The notes beneath the pieces are model-generated. The model did not search any database. It was not told the DNA's origin and saw nothing but the letters and a program-made list of their open reading frames with translations. DNA of 64,000 bases from JAAEPI01 sp965212145. Its GTDB lineage: Bacteria > Bacteroidota > Bacteroidia > Cytophagales > Cyclobacteriaceae. Positions 1 to 7,011 of the stretch are shown piece by piece. The stretch covers positions 124,001 through 188,000 of the forward strand of contig CBDBUY010000009.1 in the NCBI GenBank assembly GCA_965212145.1. Direction: 5' to 3'. The first letter of the stretch is position 1; every line of letters starts with the position of its first letter. The position numbers were made by a program, and so were the translations under genes.

Positions 1-10
1 GCTAGTGTTT
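1..10. repeat. 3' tip of an upstream cassette-site repeat (R0)
   Basis: The window opens on the last bases of a further cassette-site repeat. The sequence gctagtgttt matches the ends of the complete copies downstream (ctagtgctt before 7012, gatagtgctt before 6105). The array therefore continues to the left of the window. Confidence 0.7.
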
Positions 11-22
11 GATACACACCGT

Positions 23-334
23 TTACGCCACGTTTATTCTATTATTCAGCATCTTAACGTTGAAGTTCACCTTAGCTTCAAGAGCGTTGAATACTTTGAG
101 AATCGTTTCGATAGTTACGTTCCCTGTGTTGTTCTCAAGTCTTGAAATCTGGGCCTTCTTCACTCCAATAAGTTCACCGAGTTGTTGCTGTGTTAGGTTA
201 CGCTGCTTCCTGGCTTGTTGGATCATGTCTCCAATCAGTTCTAATTTGAGTTCAACCTCATACTGTTCGCGTTCAGGAGTTCCGAGCTGCCCAATCAAGT
301 CGTCTTTTGTTTGTTCAAGTGTATATCGTTTCAT
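23..334 (-). CDS. HigA-like XRE-family antitoxin (cassette 1)
   Basis: A 103-residue protein with a helix-turn-helix of the XRE/Cro type at about residues 38-92 (TQQQLGELIGVKKAQISRLE). Such proteins bind the operator of their own operon and neutralise a RelE/HigB-type mRNA interferase. The gene follows the toxin gene and overlaps it by 4 nt (ATGA-type coupling), the inverted toxin-first order typical of higBA. The family call rests on the HTH and on its partner; the exact toxin-antitoxin subtype is inferred. Confidence 0.88.
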   Translation of the reverse strand: MKRYTLEQTKDDLIGQLGTPEREQYEVELKLELIGDMIQQARKQRNLTQQQLGELIGVKKAQISRLENNTGNVTIETILKVFNALEAKVNFNVKMLNNRINVA

Positions 335-675
335 GTCTCCTTATTTTTAAAGTATTGCTGCCTAATTCGTTCAGCTTTTTCAATTTCCTTTTTGTCAACC
401 TTGCTTGTTTTCTTAACGAATCCATGAGTTGCAAAAACCAGCGTCTCAGTTTGTTTGGTCTTATCCCAGAAGGCAAGCAAGCGATATTGCTTTCCTGAAA
501 ACAAAGTCCGGAATTCCCAAATCTCTCCGTCAAGCTTCTTAAACAGTTTAGGATCGGTATGAAATTTAGCTTGATCCATATTCTGAATAATCTTCTTCCG
601 GTGCTTGAGATCAAGTTTTCTTAGGAATTCATAAGCCTGTTCAAGGAGTTCAACCTCAAATCGTTGAATCATCAA
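331..675 (-). CDS. HigB/RelE-like toxin (cassette 1)
   Basis: A 114-residue basic protein of the phage-derived Gp49-like/HigB branch of the RelE superfamily. The pattern GEIWEFRTLFSGKQYRLLAFW and the late TLVFATHGFVKKT segment are the usual core strand and conserved FVKKT element. RelE-type toxins cleave mRNA on the ribosome. The start could be either of two adjacent Met codons (675 or 672). It is coupled to the downstream antitoxin by a 4-nt overlap. Confidence 0.88.
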   Translation of the reverse strand: MMIQRFEVELLEQAYEFLRKLDLKHRKKIIQNMDQAKFHTDPKLFKKLDGEIWEFRTLFSGKQYRLLAFWDKTKQTETLVFATHGFVKKTSKVDKKEIEKAERIRQQYFKNKET

Positions 676-762
676 GTTTACATTTATGTTAACTCGGCTA
701 AGCTAAGAAAAGTTTCGTTGAAAGTAAACTTTGTAGTTATGTTTCTACGACCTGAAGAAGAT

Positions 763-772
763 GGTGTGTAAC
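763..772 (-). other. Right core box of cassette 1
   Basis: GGTGTGTAAC; its reverse complement GTTACACACC matches 9 of 10 bases at 11-20. It marks the join between cassette DNA and repeat R1. Confidence 0.75.
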
Positions 773-989
773 GCCCAACTAGCGGGCTGTGGCCATAAAA
801 GTAATAAATAGCGGAGAAAGAGCGAACCTGAACGGTGCGATTAACTTCCAGAAAGCCACTACGAAACACAAGAAACCAAACCCGCAGACGGGCAGGGTAG
901 AAAGCGTCAAAATTAACCTGGCGGCATGGTGAGCGGTTTAAACCGATAAAGCTGGCAAGTGACTCATGTGGCCATGCCCGCTTGTGTTG
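773..989 (-). repeat. Cassette recombination site R1 (attC-like, family alpha)
   Basis: A 217-bp imperfect palindrome between cassettes 1 and 2. The outer arms are about 779-795 (CTAGCGGGCTGTGGCC) and 967-983 (TGTGGCCATGCCCGCTTG), nearly complementary. It shares most of its length with R6 and little with the other families, yet has almost the same length. No credible gene lies in it; an open frame at 684-869 crosses it only by chance. It is read as the site used by the recombinase at 10168-11091, by analogy with integron attC. Confidence 0.8.
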
Positions 990-990
990 G

Positions 991-1362
991 TTACCTTGAG
1001 TTTTTCTCTAGCCATTCTTTAATCTGTTCGAAGGCAAGATCACCAGTTGAAATCGATATTACGAGTTGATATTTCTGATCCTCAGTTGCATTAATATCCA
1101 GTTGTTCGTCCATCAAGAAAAGTCTGGCGAGCACATAGCCAGTTCGCTTGTTCCCGTCTATAAAGGGATGGTTTTTAACAATACTTTCAAGAATAGCCGC
1201 TGCTTTATCAATTGGAGTTGGATAAAGTTGCTTTCCATCAAATGTTTGATAAGGTCTGTTTATAGCCGAGTTCAAAAGTTCTAAGTCTCGAGCACCGTTC
1301 GATCCGCCAAATCGTTCAATAAGAATAGAATGGATTTCTAAGACTTCTTTTTCTGAAATCAT
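991..1362 (-). CDS. Death-on-curing (Doc/Fic) family toxin (cassette 2)
   Basis: A 123-residue protein with the Fic/Doc active-site motif HPFIDGNKRTGY at about residues 64-75. The catalytic His and the phosphate-binding loop are intact. Doc toxins phosphorylate EF-Tu and arrest translation; related Fic proteins AMPylate. The N-terminal segment (ILIERFGGSNGARDLELLNSA) is typical of the Doc branch. The gene overlaps the antitoxin by 4 nt and ends on the TAA supplied by the cassette core box. Confidence 0.9.
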   Translation of the reverse strand: MISEKEVLEIHSILIERFGGSNGARDLELLNSAINRPYQTFDGKQLYPTPIDKAAAILESIVKNHPFIDGNKRTGYVLARLFLMDEQLDINATEDQKYQLVISISTGDLAFEQIKEWLEKNSR

Positions 1363-1547
1363 TGAGCCAGACGTTCGAGAAGCTCTTTATCTTCAGTTAG
1401 AATTTTTCTAAAGTTCTGAGAAAGTGAAACTGATCTATCAGATTTTGATTTCACCGTCCTTAGATAGTCATAAACTTCGATCAGCACTTGTTCAGGAGTG
1501 TTGTCCAAAAGTTCGTTGATGGCCGATTTCACTTCTTCTCTGCTCAT
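1359..1547 (-). CDS. Putative antitoxin partner of Doc (cassette 2)
   Basis: A 62-residue acidic protein directly upstream of the Doc-like toxin and overlapping it by 4 nt. It begins MSREEVKSAINELLDNTPEQ and is mostly predicted helix; I see no clear DNA-binding fold. The antitoxin role is inferred from position, size and coupling. Small helical proteins of this kind (ending in an ILTEDKELLERLA-like stretch) are common partners of toxins in Bacteroidota. Confidence 0.7.
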   Translation of the reverse strand: MSREEVKSAINELLDNTPEQVLIEVYDYLRTVKSKSDRSVSLSQNFRKILTEDKELLERLAQ

Positions 1548-1603
1548 AAGGTAAAAATACGAAATTGGAGGTTAATAAGTTCAGAAGGCCAATTCAAGGT
1601 AAC

Positions 1604-1822
1604 GCCTAACTATCAGCGTGCACCCTCAAGCTAGTAAATTTCATTAAAGGTAGCGCAACCTCACCATCCCAAAACAGTATTAGTGAAGCAGGGCCCAAAG
1701 AAAGTCTCCAGCCAGAAATCAGGCATGATCAAAAAACTTAGAAGTTTCAGAAGGTGAGGTGGAGCGGAATCTTTGCTCAGGCGCTTTTTTAACACCACCA
1801 AGGTGCATGCCTGATAGTGATT
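1604..1822 (-). repeat. Cassette recombination site R2 (family beta)
   Basis: A 219-bp site. Outer arms: ACTATCAGCGTGCACC (1609-1624) and GGTGCATGCCTGATAGT (1802-1818). Inner arms: ACCTCACC (1658-1665) and GGTGAGGT (1753-1760), perfectly complementary. Closely related to R5 and R8 over its whole length. One G is missing from the 5' outer arm compared with R5 and R8. Confidence 0.85.
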
Positions 1823-1823
1823 G

Positions 1824-2165
1824 TTATAGAGCTTTAGTTAGTTCCAGTATTTCATCCGTTTCTGAGCTGAGATAGAGTTGGATGGTATCAAGGTTCTTGG
1901 TTAGCAGTTCGGCAATGTTTTTAGTTGTCAGATTCCCAGTATTCAGCCAAATGATTTTCGGAGGTGTTCCGTTGATAGCGTTGAGGTCAATGAAGTCAGA
2001 ATCGAAAGTTACAACGGTAAAGTCGTTCGCTCTGGCAAATTGGAAAATCTCAAAATCAGAAGCGTCCTCCAAATTCACAAATCTCACCTGTTGACTGTCC
2101 GAAAGTTTACTTGGTAAGACTTTTAAAATTCTTGGAGAAATGTTCTGATCAAAGAGAAGTTTCAC
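1824..2165 (-). CDS. DUF5615 PIN-like toxin-type protein (cassette 3)
   Basis: A 113-residue protein with the MKLLFDQNIS start of the DUF5615 PIN-like family and the internal acidic pattern TVVTFDSDF at about residues 69-77. Asp6 and the DSD pair correspond to the acidic residues of PIN nucleases. The family is found with DUF433 antitoxin-type proteins, as here, where the two genes overlap by 4 nt. The nuclease/toxin role is an inference from family and context. Confidence 0.85.
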   Translation of the reverse strand: MKLLFDQNISPRILKVLPSKLSDSQQVRFVNLEDASDFEIFQFARANDFTVVTFDSDFIDLNAINGTPPKIIWLNTGNLTTKNIAELLTKNLDTIQLYLSSETDEILELTKAL

Positions 2166-2383
2166 GAAACAGTAATCAATCGTCGTTCCTTATCTGCTGC
2201 ATAGGCCAAGCAAGCATCGATCATTTTGTCGTTGATCTCATCGAAATCTGCCTTAATGTCTTCTCTGGTCATTCCGTTCGAAAGCCAATTAAGAACATCA
2301 TAGACTGAAATTCGAGTACCCTTAATACATGGTTTGCCGAATCTCTTGTCTGCCCTGATTTCTATGAGTTCGTGAAAGTTCAT
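2162..2383 (-). CDS. DUF433 antitoxin-type protein (cassette 3)
   Basis: A 73-residue protein of the DUF433 (VapB45-like) family: the segment RFGKPCIKGTRISVYDVLNWL at about residues 14-34 is the family signature and forms a winged HTH-like fold. I set the start at the ATG at 2383, because the longer frame to 2452 has no family similarity and enters the gap. It overlaps the DUF5615 gene by 4 nt. Confidence 0.85.
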   Translation of the reverse strand: MNFHELIEIRADKRFGKPCIKGTRISVYDVLNWLSNGMTREDIKADFDEINDKMIDACLAYAADKERRLITVS

Positions 2384-2420
2384 AATATTAAAGTTACGAA
2401 ATTCTACTTCTAAAGATATG

Positions 2421-2660
2421 TTAATCTTTGTTGCCGCTTTCCATTTCAGCATTTCGAATGAGTTCGTTCAAAGTGGAAATTGTTGAATCTTGAGAAGAAA
2501 TTACTTTCTCATAATCTGTAATCCAATCGGGACGATTCTTAAAGCATTCGTTAGCATTATATTCAGTCCACTCGGCATCTTTGGCATACCTGCCGGACAG
2601 TCCGGCCAAGAAAAGCATTACTGTAATGCAGATTACATGTCCTAAAGTTCTTCTCTTCAT
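2421..2660 (-). CDS. Small exported or membrane-anchored protein (cassette 3)
   Basis: A 79-residue protein with one N-terminal hydrophobic segment (about residues 8-22) followed by a short polar domain. Its C-terminal half (CFKNRPDWITDYEKVISSQDS then a helical end) resembles the neighbour at 2660-2872 in layout, and both contain a Ser-Asp-Ser/Thr-Ile-x-x-Leu pattern. The start overlaps the neighbour's stop (TAATG), so the two are translationally coupled. Function unknown. Confidence 0.55.
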   Translation of the reverse strand: MKRRTLGHVICITVMLFLAGLSGRYAKDAEWTEYNANECFKNRPDWITDYEKVISSQDSTISTLNELIRNAEMESGNKD

Positions 2661-2872
2661 TACTGTGAAAGTTCAGATAGTTGAAGTGTTAAAACTTGTA
2701 TGCTGTCGGAATTGGATTTTATCAATTCCCATTGGGTCTCTGGATCATATGATTCATAACAATCCAGATGGCTTTCAAAATTTAGATCTGATTTTATTTT
2801 GTTATAAGTGATCAAGAAGATTTGGAAAAGAATTACCAATCCATACGTGATCCAAGGCCATCGTTTTTTCAT
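2660..2872 (-). CDS. Small membrane protein, likely paralogue of its neighbour (cassette 3)
   Basis: A 70-residue protein with an N-terminal membrane segment (about residues 7-24) and a polar tail containing LDCYESYDPETQWELIKSNS and a short helix. The tail aligns loosely with that of the adjacent gene, suggesting a duplicated pair. It begins 20 nt from the right cassette box. Function unknown. Confidence 0.55.
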   Translation of the reverse strand: MKKRWPWITYGLVILFQIFLITYNKIKSDLNFESHLDCYESYDPETQWELIKSNSDSIQVLTLQLSELSQ

Positions 2873-2901
2873 TTGCGCTCAGAAGATTTATGCTCTATAA
2901 C

Positions 2902-3120
2902 GCCAAGCTATCCGCCGTGTGTCCAGAGATAGCTAGAAAGCACTAATGTAGCGAAACTGCCCAACACCCACAACGGCATCTACGAAGCACTGCGTTCCAC
3001 AAGTCTAAGTCCAGAAAGAAGGAAGGCGGGGCAGGGGAAAAAGTATCAGAATGGGCGGTGAAGCGGGCGAGTCCCGATGAAGATTCAAATAGCACCAAGA
3101 CACATGGCGGATGAGCGACT
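2902..3120 (-). repeat. Cassette recombination site R3 (family gamma)
   Basis: A 219-bp site. Outer arms ATCCGCCGTGTGTC (2910-2923) and GACACATGGCGGAT (3099-3112) pair with one mismatch. Inner segments around CTGCCCA and TGGGCGG also pair. It shares its left two thirds with R7 but not R7's right end. Confidence 0.82.
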
Positions 3121-3143
3121 GTTAGGCACTTTAATTTCTACAT

Positions 3144-3524
3144 TTATTTTTCATTTTTTCGAAAAGGAATCGTTAAAATTTTCTTGGAATCAGTTGCTAC
3201 ATTTTTAATTCTTAGTGGAGTAAATCCTAAGTCTTTTGTGATCTGAATTGCAACAGAATCTGCGTAACCGCAGATTCCTCGAATCACCCTTATATTTTCT
3301 TTTGTGCCATCAGCCTTTAAAATAAACTCAACGGCAACATTTCCGGCTTCATTGCAAGAATTAGGAAGTACTAATTTGTCCGAAACAGTCACAAGTAAGC
3401 TGTCCATGCTTCCATGCATTTGAGCCGGTATTTCAGAATTGCCAAATCCCTTTTGCCCGCTCACACATGTGCAAGAACAGAAGAATAGAGATAAGAATAT
3501 TATGCTCATCTTGGATATTAGCAT
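3144..3524 (-). CDS. Exported TonB C-terminal-like protein (cassette 4)
   Basis: A 126-residue protein with a signal or lipoprotein leader (hydrophobic to about residue 18, Cys-rich FFCSCTC) and a domain resembling the TonB C-terminal fold (GNVAVEFILKADGTKENIRVIRG, then a hydrophobic ending TIPFRKN). Free-standing domains of this type are common in Bacteroidota. There is no transmembrane-proline linker, so it is not a complete TonB. It overlaps the upstream lipoprotein gene; a start at the internal Met6 is also possible. Confidence 0.6.
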   Translation of the reverse strand: MLISKMSIIFLSLFFCSCTCVSGQKGFGNSEIPAQMHGSMDSLLVTVSDKLVLPNSCNEAGNVAVEFILKADGTKENIRVIRGICGYADSVAIQITKDLGFTPLRIKNVATDSKKILTIPFRKNEK

Positions 3525-4882
3525 GGGCCTGAAAAGTTTAGCATTGCATCTGGTTTCTTATTATAATCAATTGGATAATTATAATCGGGGTTGAATTCAA
3601 CAAATTTTTCTAGCCAATAATAGTAATCATCCTGCATTAAATTCCAATCTGGTATGGAAGTGAAATCGTTACTGATTTCACTAAGCCAAAGCCAATATTC
3701 AGTTACAGGTGCATTGACCCCTCTAATTGCCAAACAACATGGGCCTGGCTGAGTTACAATATCCCAATACATTTTGGCCTCAAACTCAATATTGGATCGA
3801 CCAAAAAAGGGAGCTTGCGTCGGTAATGAACCATAATATGTGTGTTGATAAGAGTGAAAGAATTCTTCAGAGAAGGTTATCAGATTTATTGAACCATCTG
3901 AATTAAAAAGAATCGATCCTTCTCCCGATTGATACCCGCCCTCTTCATCATTGGATGAACCCATTTTAAAACATAGTTTGGTTTCATTATCAACTTGGTA
4001 TTCGTAAATGTTCAGAAGAAAGCAATTACTTAAATAATTTGCTAAGACTCCTTCAAGTTGAGAAAGTTGAGCGTCTGAGAGTTCTTCACACTCCATGATT
4101 TTCTCCAAATCCGATTGCTGAACGCAATTTCCATTCTCGTCCAAAACAAATCCTTCCTCGCATTCCAGAATTATACAATTTCCGTTGGCATCTGCGAAAT
4201 ACCCATCCTCACAAGTTGCTGGATCAGAACCGCCAGATCCTCCACCGCCTCCGTAATCTCCACCAAAGGGATCAGGGCCTGCAAGCGTAGGAGCATACTT
4301 GCACGAAAGAGAAGTTCTGTCAAGAGTGCAATCATCTGGCCCCTCTGTTCGAACGGTACATGTGTAGTATTCGGTGATTTCACAAGTCACACGACCATTT
4401 TCTGGCTCGTCTCCAATTTCATATTCCTCAATAAACTCGCCATTTTCAAACTCGAAATAGCGAATAGTCTCACCATCCAGATTTTCGACTAGCATATATC
4501 CAGTGAATCGAGAAGTTACTTTGGTGGGAACCTGCTTCACGATTTGTAAATGAATTTCATTCTCGATTTCGTAAGCAAACGCAAATGTTGCCTGACTTAC
4601 TTTCACCTTAATACCATCCGCTCCACTGATGAATTGGTTTTCCGGGAAATCCATTGGAAAGACAATTGCTTCTCCCGTACTTATTTCACGAAACTGAGCC
4701 ATATCCCAAATTATATCTATTGGTGAAGATTCGGTTCTACCATTCGGATGGTTAGTTACGAAATTGTTGAAATGATCTTGGACTTCTTGAACGGTAATTT
4801 TGTTCGCAGGAATGTCAAGGTCGCTCTGCTCACATGAGAACATAAAAACGATCAAAGAGATCAGAATAGAAATTCTACGCAT
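3518..4882 (-). CDS. Large lipoprotein with EGF-like cysteine repeats (cassette 4)
   Basis: A 454-residue protein with a lipoprotein signal (LIVFMFSC, lipidated Cys near residue 17). The middle has a Gly/Ser-rich linker (about 209-219) followed by two short repeats of the form C-x-x-G-(Y/F)-x-x-(A/E)-NGNC, resembling EGF-like or metal-binding loops. The C-terminal domain (about 260-454) contains EEFFHSYQH, which is not a canonical HExxH protease motif. I do not recognise a function; surface location is likely. Confidence 0.65.
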   Translation of the reverse strand: MRRISILISLIVFMFSCEQSDLDIPANKITVQEVQDHFNNFVTNHPNGRTESSPIDIIWDMAQFREISTGEAIVFPMDFPENQFISGADGIKVKVSQATFAFAYEIENEIHLQIVKQVPTKVTSRFTGYMLVENLDGETIRYFEFENGEFIEEYEIGDEPENGRVTCEITEYYTCTVRTEGPDDCTLDRTSLSCKYAPTLAGPDPFGGDYGGGGGSGGSDPATCEDGYFADANGNCIILECEEGFVLDENGNCVQQSDLEKIMECEELSDAQLSQLEGVLANYLSNCFLLNIYEYQVDNETKLCFKMGSSNDEEGGYQSGEGSILFNSDGSINLITFSEEFFHSYQHTYYGSLPTQAPFFGRSNIEFEAKMYWDIVTQPGPCCLAIRGVNAPVTEYWLWLSEISNDFTSIPDWNLMQDDYYYWLEKFVEFNPDYNYPIDYNKKPDAMLNFSGPC

Positions 4883-4932
4883 TAGGGTCGGTTTAAAACA
4901 ATTGTGCGTAAATATAGTATATTGTGCCTAAC

Positions 4933-5154
4933 GTCTAGCTAAGCGGCGGATGTCCGAAACTTGCTAGGTAACGATAAAAGTAACGAAGGTGCACCACCCC
5001 TCAAAATTTTCAGATAGCGACACTCACAGAAAGACATTCGCCAGAAGCGCAGGGAAAAATAGAAAGCACTAAAACTGGTAGAAGGTGCACCGTAGTGGGC
5101 GAGTCCCTCAGCGACTGGCAAAGAGCTCAGGAGACATCTGCCGACTTAGCGACT
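4933..5154 (-). repeat. Cassette recombination site R4 (divergent family)
   Basis: A 222-bp site unlike the alpha, beta and gamma families in sequence but of the same size and plan. Outer arms CTAAGCGGCGGATGTC (4939-4954) and GACATCTGCCGACTTAG (5133-5149) pair with two mismatches. Inner arms GGTGCACC (4988-4995) and GGTGCACC (5084-5091) are each self-complementary and so can pair. An open frame across it has no protein character. Confidence 0.8.
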
Positions 5155-5169
5155 GTTACAGCGCTGTTT

Positions 5170-5460
5170 TTATACGTCAATGCTGATCGTCACCTTTCCG
5201 CCGAGTCCCTTCTCAACAATGTCATAAAGTGTTTTAAGAGTTAAGTTGCTACCGTCGTTCTCCACTCTTGAAATGTAGGTTCGTTTCTTGTCAACAAGTT
5301 CTCCAAGTTGCTGTTGGGTTAAATGTTTATTCTCACGTGCCTGACGCAATAAAAGTCCGACTTTTAATCCTTCAGCTTCTCGTTCAAGTTGGTCACGTCT
5401 TGGAGTTCCCTTCTTTCCGTAGACGTCATCCTTAATGGTTTTCCAAGATTTAGTTTTCAT
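5170..5460 (-). CDS. HigA-like XRE-family antitoxin (cassette 5)
   Basis: A 96-residue protein with an XRE helix-turn-helix (TQQQLGELVDKKRTYISRVE, about residues 48-67). It resembles the cassette 1 antitoxin in the N-terminal TIKDDVYGKKGTPRRDQLE-type start and in the HTH, so the two cassettes carry related but distinct modules. It overlaps the upstream toxin gene by 11 nt. Confidence 0.87.
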   Translation of the reverse strand: MKTKSWKTIKDDVYGKKGTPRRDQLEREAEGLKVGLLLRQARENKHLTQQQLGELVDKKRTYISRVENDGSNLTLKTLYDIVEKGLGGKVTISIDV

Positions 5461-5806
5461 GTTCGTTCGTTTTGTCGTGATAATATTCGTTCATTATTCT
5501 CAAAGCTTTTTCAATTTCTGATTTAGGTGTTTTCTGTGTTTTCTTCTGAAATCCATTCAACAAGATCACCAATCTTCCTTCGTCAAAAAAGCAGAACACT
5601 CTCCATATATTCGATCCCAGTTTAATTCTAGCCTCATAAAGGCCATCAGTTCCAACCAAATGCTTTAAGTAGTTGCTGGGAATTCGTTCGAGAGTTTCAA
5701 TCGCTTCTATAATTTTGAAAATCTTGTCTTGAACCTTTGCAGGTTGTTTGGTAAGGAATTCCTCAAAATAATGTTTATAAGCAATGACCTCTCGGATCTT
5801 GTTCAT
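5450..5806 (-). CDS. HigB/RelE-like toxin (cassette 5)
   Basis: A 118-residue Gp49-like RelE-family protein: GLYEARIKLGSNIWRVFCFFDEGRLVILLNGFQKKTQKTP at about residues 52-91 holds the family core and the conserved F-(Q/V)-KKT element. It is expected to be a ribosome-dependent mRNA interferase neutralised by the following XRE protein. Confidence 0.87.
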   Translation of the reverse strand: MNKIREVIAYKHYFEEFLTKQPAKVQDKIFKIIEAIETLERIPSNYLKHLVGTDGLYEARIKLGSNIWRVFCFFDEGRLVILLNGFQKKTQKTPKSEIEKALRIMNEYYHDKTNEHEN

Positions 5807-5884
5807 ACGACAAAAGTAACTTAAAAGTTACTTTTTATCAAGTTGGTTCGGGAGATATACGCTCAGAAGATAATGCGCTGTAAC

Positions 5885-6104
5885 GCCTAACTATCAGGCG
5901 TGCACCCTCAGGCTAGTAAATTTCATTAAAGGTAGCGCAACCTCACCAACCCAAAGCAGTTTCCGCAATGCAGCGCCCAAAGAAAGTCTCCAGCTAGAAA
6001 ATCAGGCATGAGTAAAAGGCGATAAAGTTTCAGAAGGTGAGGTGGAGCGGAATCTTGGCTCAGCTGTTTTTTAGGATCACCAAGGTGCATGCCTGATAGT
6101 GCTT
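5885..6104 (-). repeat. Cassette recombination site R5 (family beta)
   Basis: A 220-bp site and the clearest beta copy. Outer arms ACTATCAGGCGTGCACC (5890-5906) and GGTGCATGCCTGATAGT (6084-6100) pair at 16 of 17 positions. Inner arms ACCTCACC (5940-5947) and GGTGAGGT (6036-6043) pair perfectly. The left edge GCCTAAC has the form of a classical attC core (RYYYAAC). Confidence 0.87.
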
Positions 6105-6117
6105 GTTGTGATCCGTT

Positions 6118-6522
6118 TTACTCGTTCCAGTTGGAAGTTGCAAGTTTCGTAATAGGTTGGTAATGTTTCTGGTTGTTCGTAACCAGTGTTAGCTTATTAG
6201 CAAGGGCGATACCAGAAATCAACAGGTCAGCAGTTCCGATTGTTATTCCTTTTTCTCTCAGTTCAGCGTAGATGTTCGCCGAAATACGCAACGAAGATGT
6301 TGAGAGCTTGAGGATTTCACATGTTGAAATGAAGTTTTCGAATTGCTGAATCTGTTTATTGGCCTTTTTGAAAGTTAAGCCGGCCAGAATCTCAAAATAT
6401 GTTATCTCAGAAATAGTGATTTTCGATTGTTCCTTAAGATAAAGTTCAAAGTTCTCGGTCACTTGTTTGTTGCCTTTCAAAAAGTATGAAAGAATGTCTG
6501 TGTCAATAAGTGAGGGGTTCAA
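6118..6522 (-). CDS. VapC-like PIN-domain toxin (cassette 6)
   Basis: A 134-residue PIN-domain protein. The first acidic residue is Asp8 (LIDTDILSYFLKG); the second acidic position lies in ISEITYFEILAGL, and the third in IGTADLLISGIAL. VapC toxins are Mg-dependent RNases acting on tRNA or rRNA. The gene overlaps the upstream antitoxin by 4 nt and stops 4 nt from the cassette box. Confidence 0.9.
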   Translation of the reverse strand: MNPSLIDTDILSYFLKGNKQVTENFELYLKEQSKITISEITYFEILAGLTFKKANKQIQQFENFISTCEILKLSTSSLRISANIYAELREKGITIGTADLLISGIALANKLTLVTNNQKHYQPITKLATSNWNE

Positions 6523-6749
6523 AACTGTGGAATTCGCTCGTTATTATCTTCTCTTGACTTATGGAGTTCAGAAGTTAGTTCGGTTAATTCAAGTTCCTTG
6601 AAAATTCCGCTGAATGACAAAGTTGATTTCTCAGTTGACAAGTGCGACTCCAAATCAGAGATATAGGCATCCAGGTTCGAAAGTTTGTCGTCCGAAAGTC
6701 TCTTGATCTTGTTGAGGATCGCTTTTCTTAGTTTTTCCTTAGTTGCCAT
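6519..6749 (-). CDS. Antitoxin partner of the PIN toxin (cassette 6)
   Basis: A 76-residue protein with a basic helical N-terminus (KLRKAILNKIKRLSDDKLSNLD) and an acidic C-terminal tail (RPSRED-like, ending RIPQF). This organisation, DNA-binding or dimerising start and toxin-wrapping tail, is usual for VapB-class antitoxins. No AbrB or RHH motif is obvious; the assignment depends on position and 4-nt overlap. Confidence 0.72.
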   Translation of the reverse strand: MATKEKLRKAILNKIKRLSDDKLSNLDAYISDLESHLSTEKSTLSFSGIFKELELTELTSELHKSREDNNERIPQF

Positions 6750-6795
6750 ATAGTAAAGTTAGAGAATTTCCGATTTGCAGTCAATGGATCACAAC

Positions 6796-7011
6796 GCCTA
6801 ACTAGCGGGCGTGGACATAAAAGTAATAAATGGCGGTGAAAGAGCGAACCTGATCGGTGCGATAAACTTCCAGAAGCCACTGCGAAACACAAGTAACCAA
6901 ACCCAGCAGAAGGGCAGGGTAGAAAGCTTCAAAATTTGCCTGGAGGGATGGTGAGCGGTTTAGCCCGACGAACGCTGAAAATGGCTCATGTGGCCATGCC
7001 CGCTAGTGCTT
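6796..7011 (-). repeat. Cassette recombination site R6 (family alpha)
   Basis: A 216-bp site similar to R1 throughout. Outer arms CTAGCGGGCGTGGACAT (6802-6818) and ATGTGGCCATGCCCGCTAG (6988-7006) pair with small bulges. Confidence 0.84.

Larger units (their letters stand above)
11..772 (-). mobile_element. Gene cassette 1 (HigBA-like toxin-antitoxin)
   Basis: The cassette is bounded on the left by GATACACACC (11-20) and on the right by GGTGTGTAAC (763-772). The right box is the reverse complement of GTTACACACC, so the left box has one substitution (GAT for GTT) and is the only imperfect GTT in the array. It lies farthest from the recombinase, which fits an old, decaying member. It holds a toxin gene followed by an antitoxin gene, both on the minus strand. 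The last codon of the antitoxin lies 2 nt inside the left box, so almost no non-coding DNA separates gene and site. Confidence 0.8.
990..1603 (-). mobile_element. Gene cassette 2 (Doc/Phd-like toxin-antitoxin)
   Basis: Left box GTTACCTTGA (990-999) and right box TCAAGGTAAC (1594-1603) are perfect 10-bp reverse complements. The cassette contains an antitoxin gene then a Fic/Doc toxin gene on the minus strand. The toxin stop codon TAA (993-991) is part of the left box, so the recombination site itself terminates the reading frame. Confidence 0.85.
1823..2901 (-). mobile_element. Gene cassette 3 (DUF5615/DUF433 module plus two small proteins)
   Basis: Left box GTTATAGAGC (1823-1832) and right box GCTCTATAAC (2892-2901) are perfect reverse complements. 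Four small minus-strand genes run head to tail. The last one (1824-2165) takes its TAA stop from the left box. Confidence 0.85.
3121..4932 (-). mobile_element. Gene cassette 4 (lipoprotein and TonB-like domain protein)
   Basis: Left box GTTAGGCACT (3121-3130) and right box GTGCCTAAC (4924-4932) match over 9 bases. The cassette holds two overlapping minus-strand genes for exported proteins and is among the largest in the array. Confidence 0.83.
5155..5884 (-). mobile_element. Gene cassette 5 (HigBA-like toxin-antitoxin)
   Basis: Left box GTTACAGCGC (5155-5164) and right box GCGCTGTAAC (5875-5884) are perfect reverse complements. It contains a second, diverged HigBA-like module. Confidence 0.85.
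6105..6795 (-). mobile_element. Gene cassette 6 (VapBC-like toxin-antitoxin)
   Basis: Left box GTTGTGATCC (6105-6114) and right box GGATCACAAC (6786-6795) are perfect reverse complements. This is the only cassette whose GTT is followed by G instead of A. Confidence 0.85.

Noticed and set aside
684..869. Open frame across R1
   Set aside because: It crosses the end of cassette 1 and the repeat, has no domain or ribosome-binding context, and no counterpart in R6.
3518..4882. Zinc-protease motif in the cassette 4 lipoprotein
   Set aside because: The EEFFHSYQH segment lacks the HExxH spacing and a third ligand is not evident, so a protease call is not supported.
4939..5121. Open frame within R4
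   Set aside because: It lies wholly in a palindromic non-coding repeat and has no protein character.
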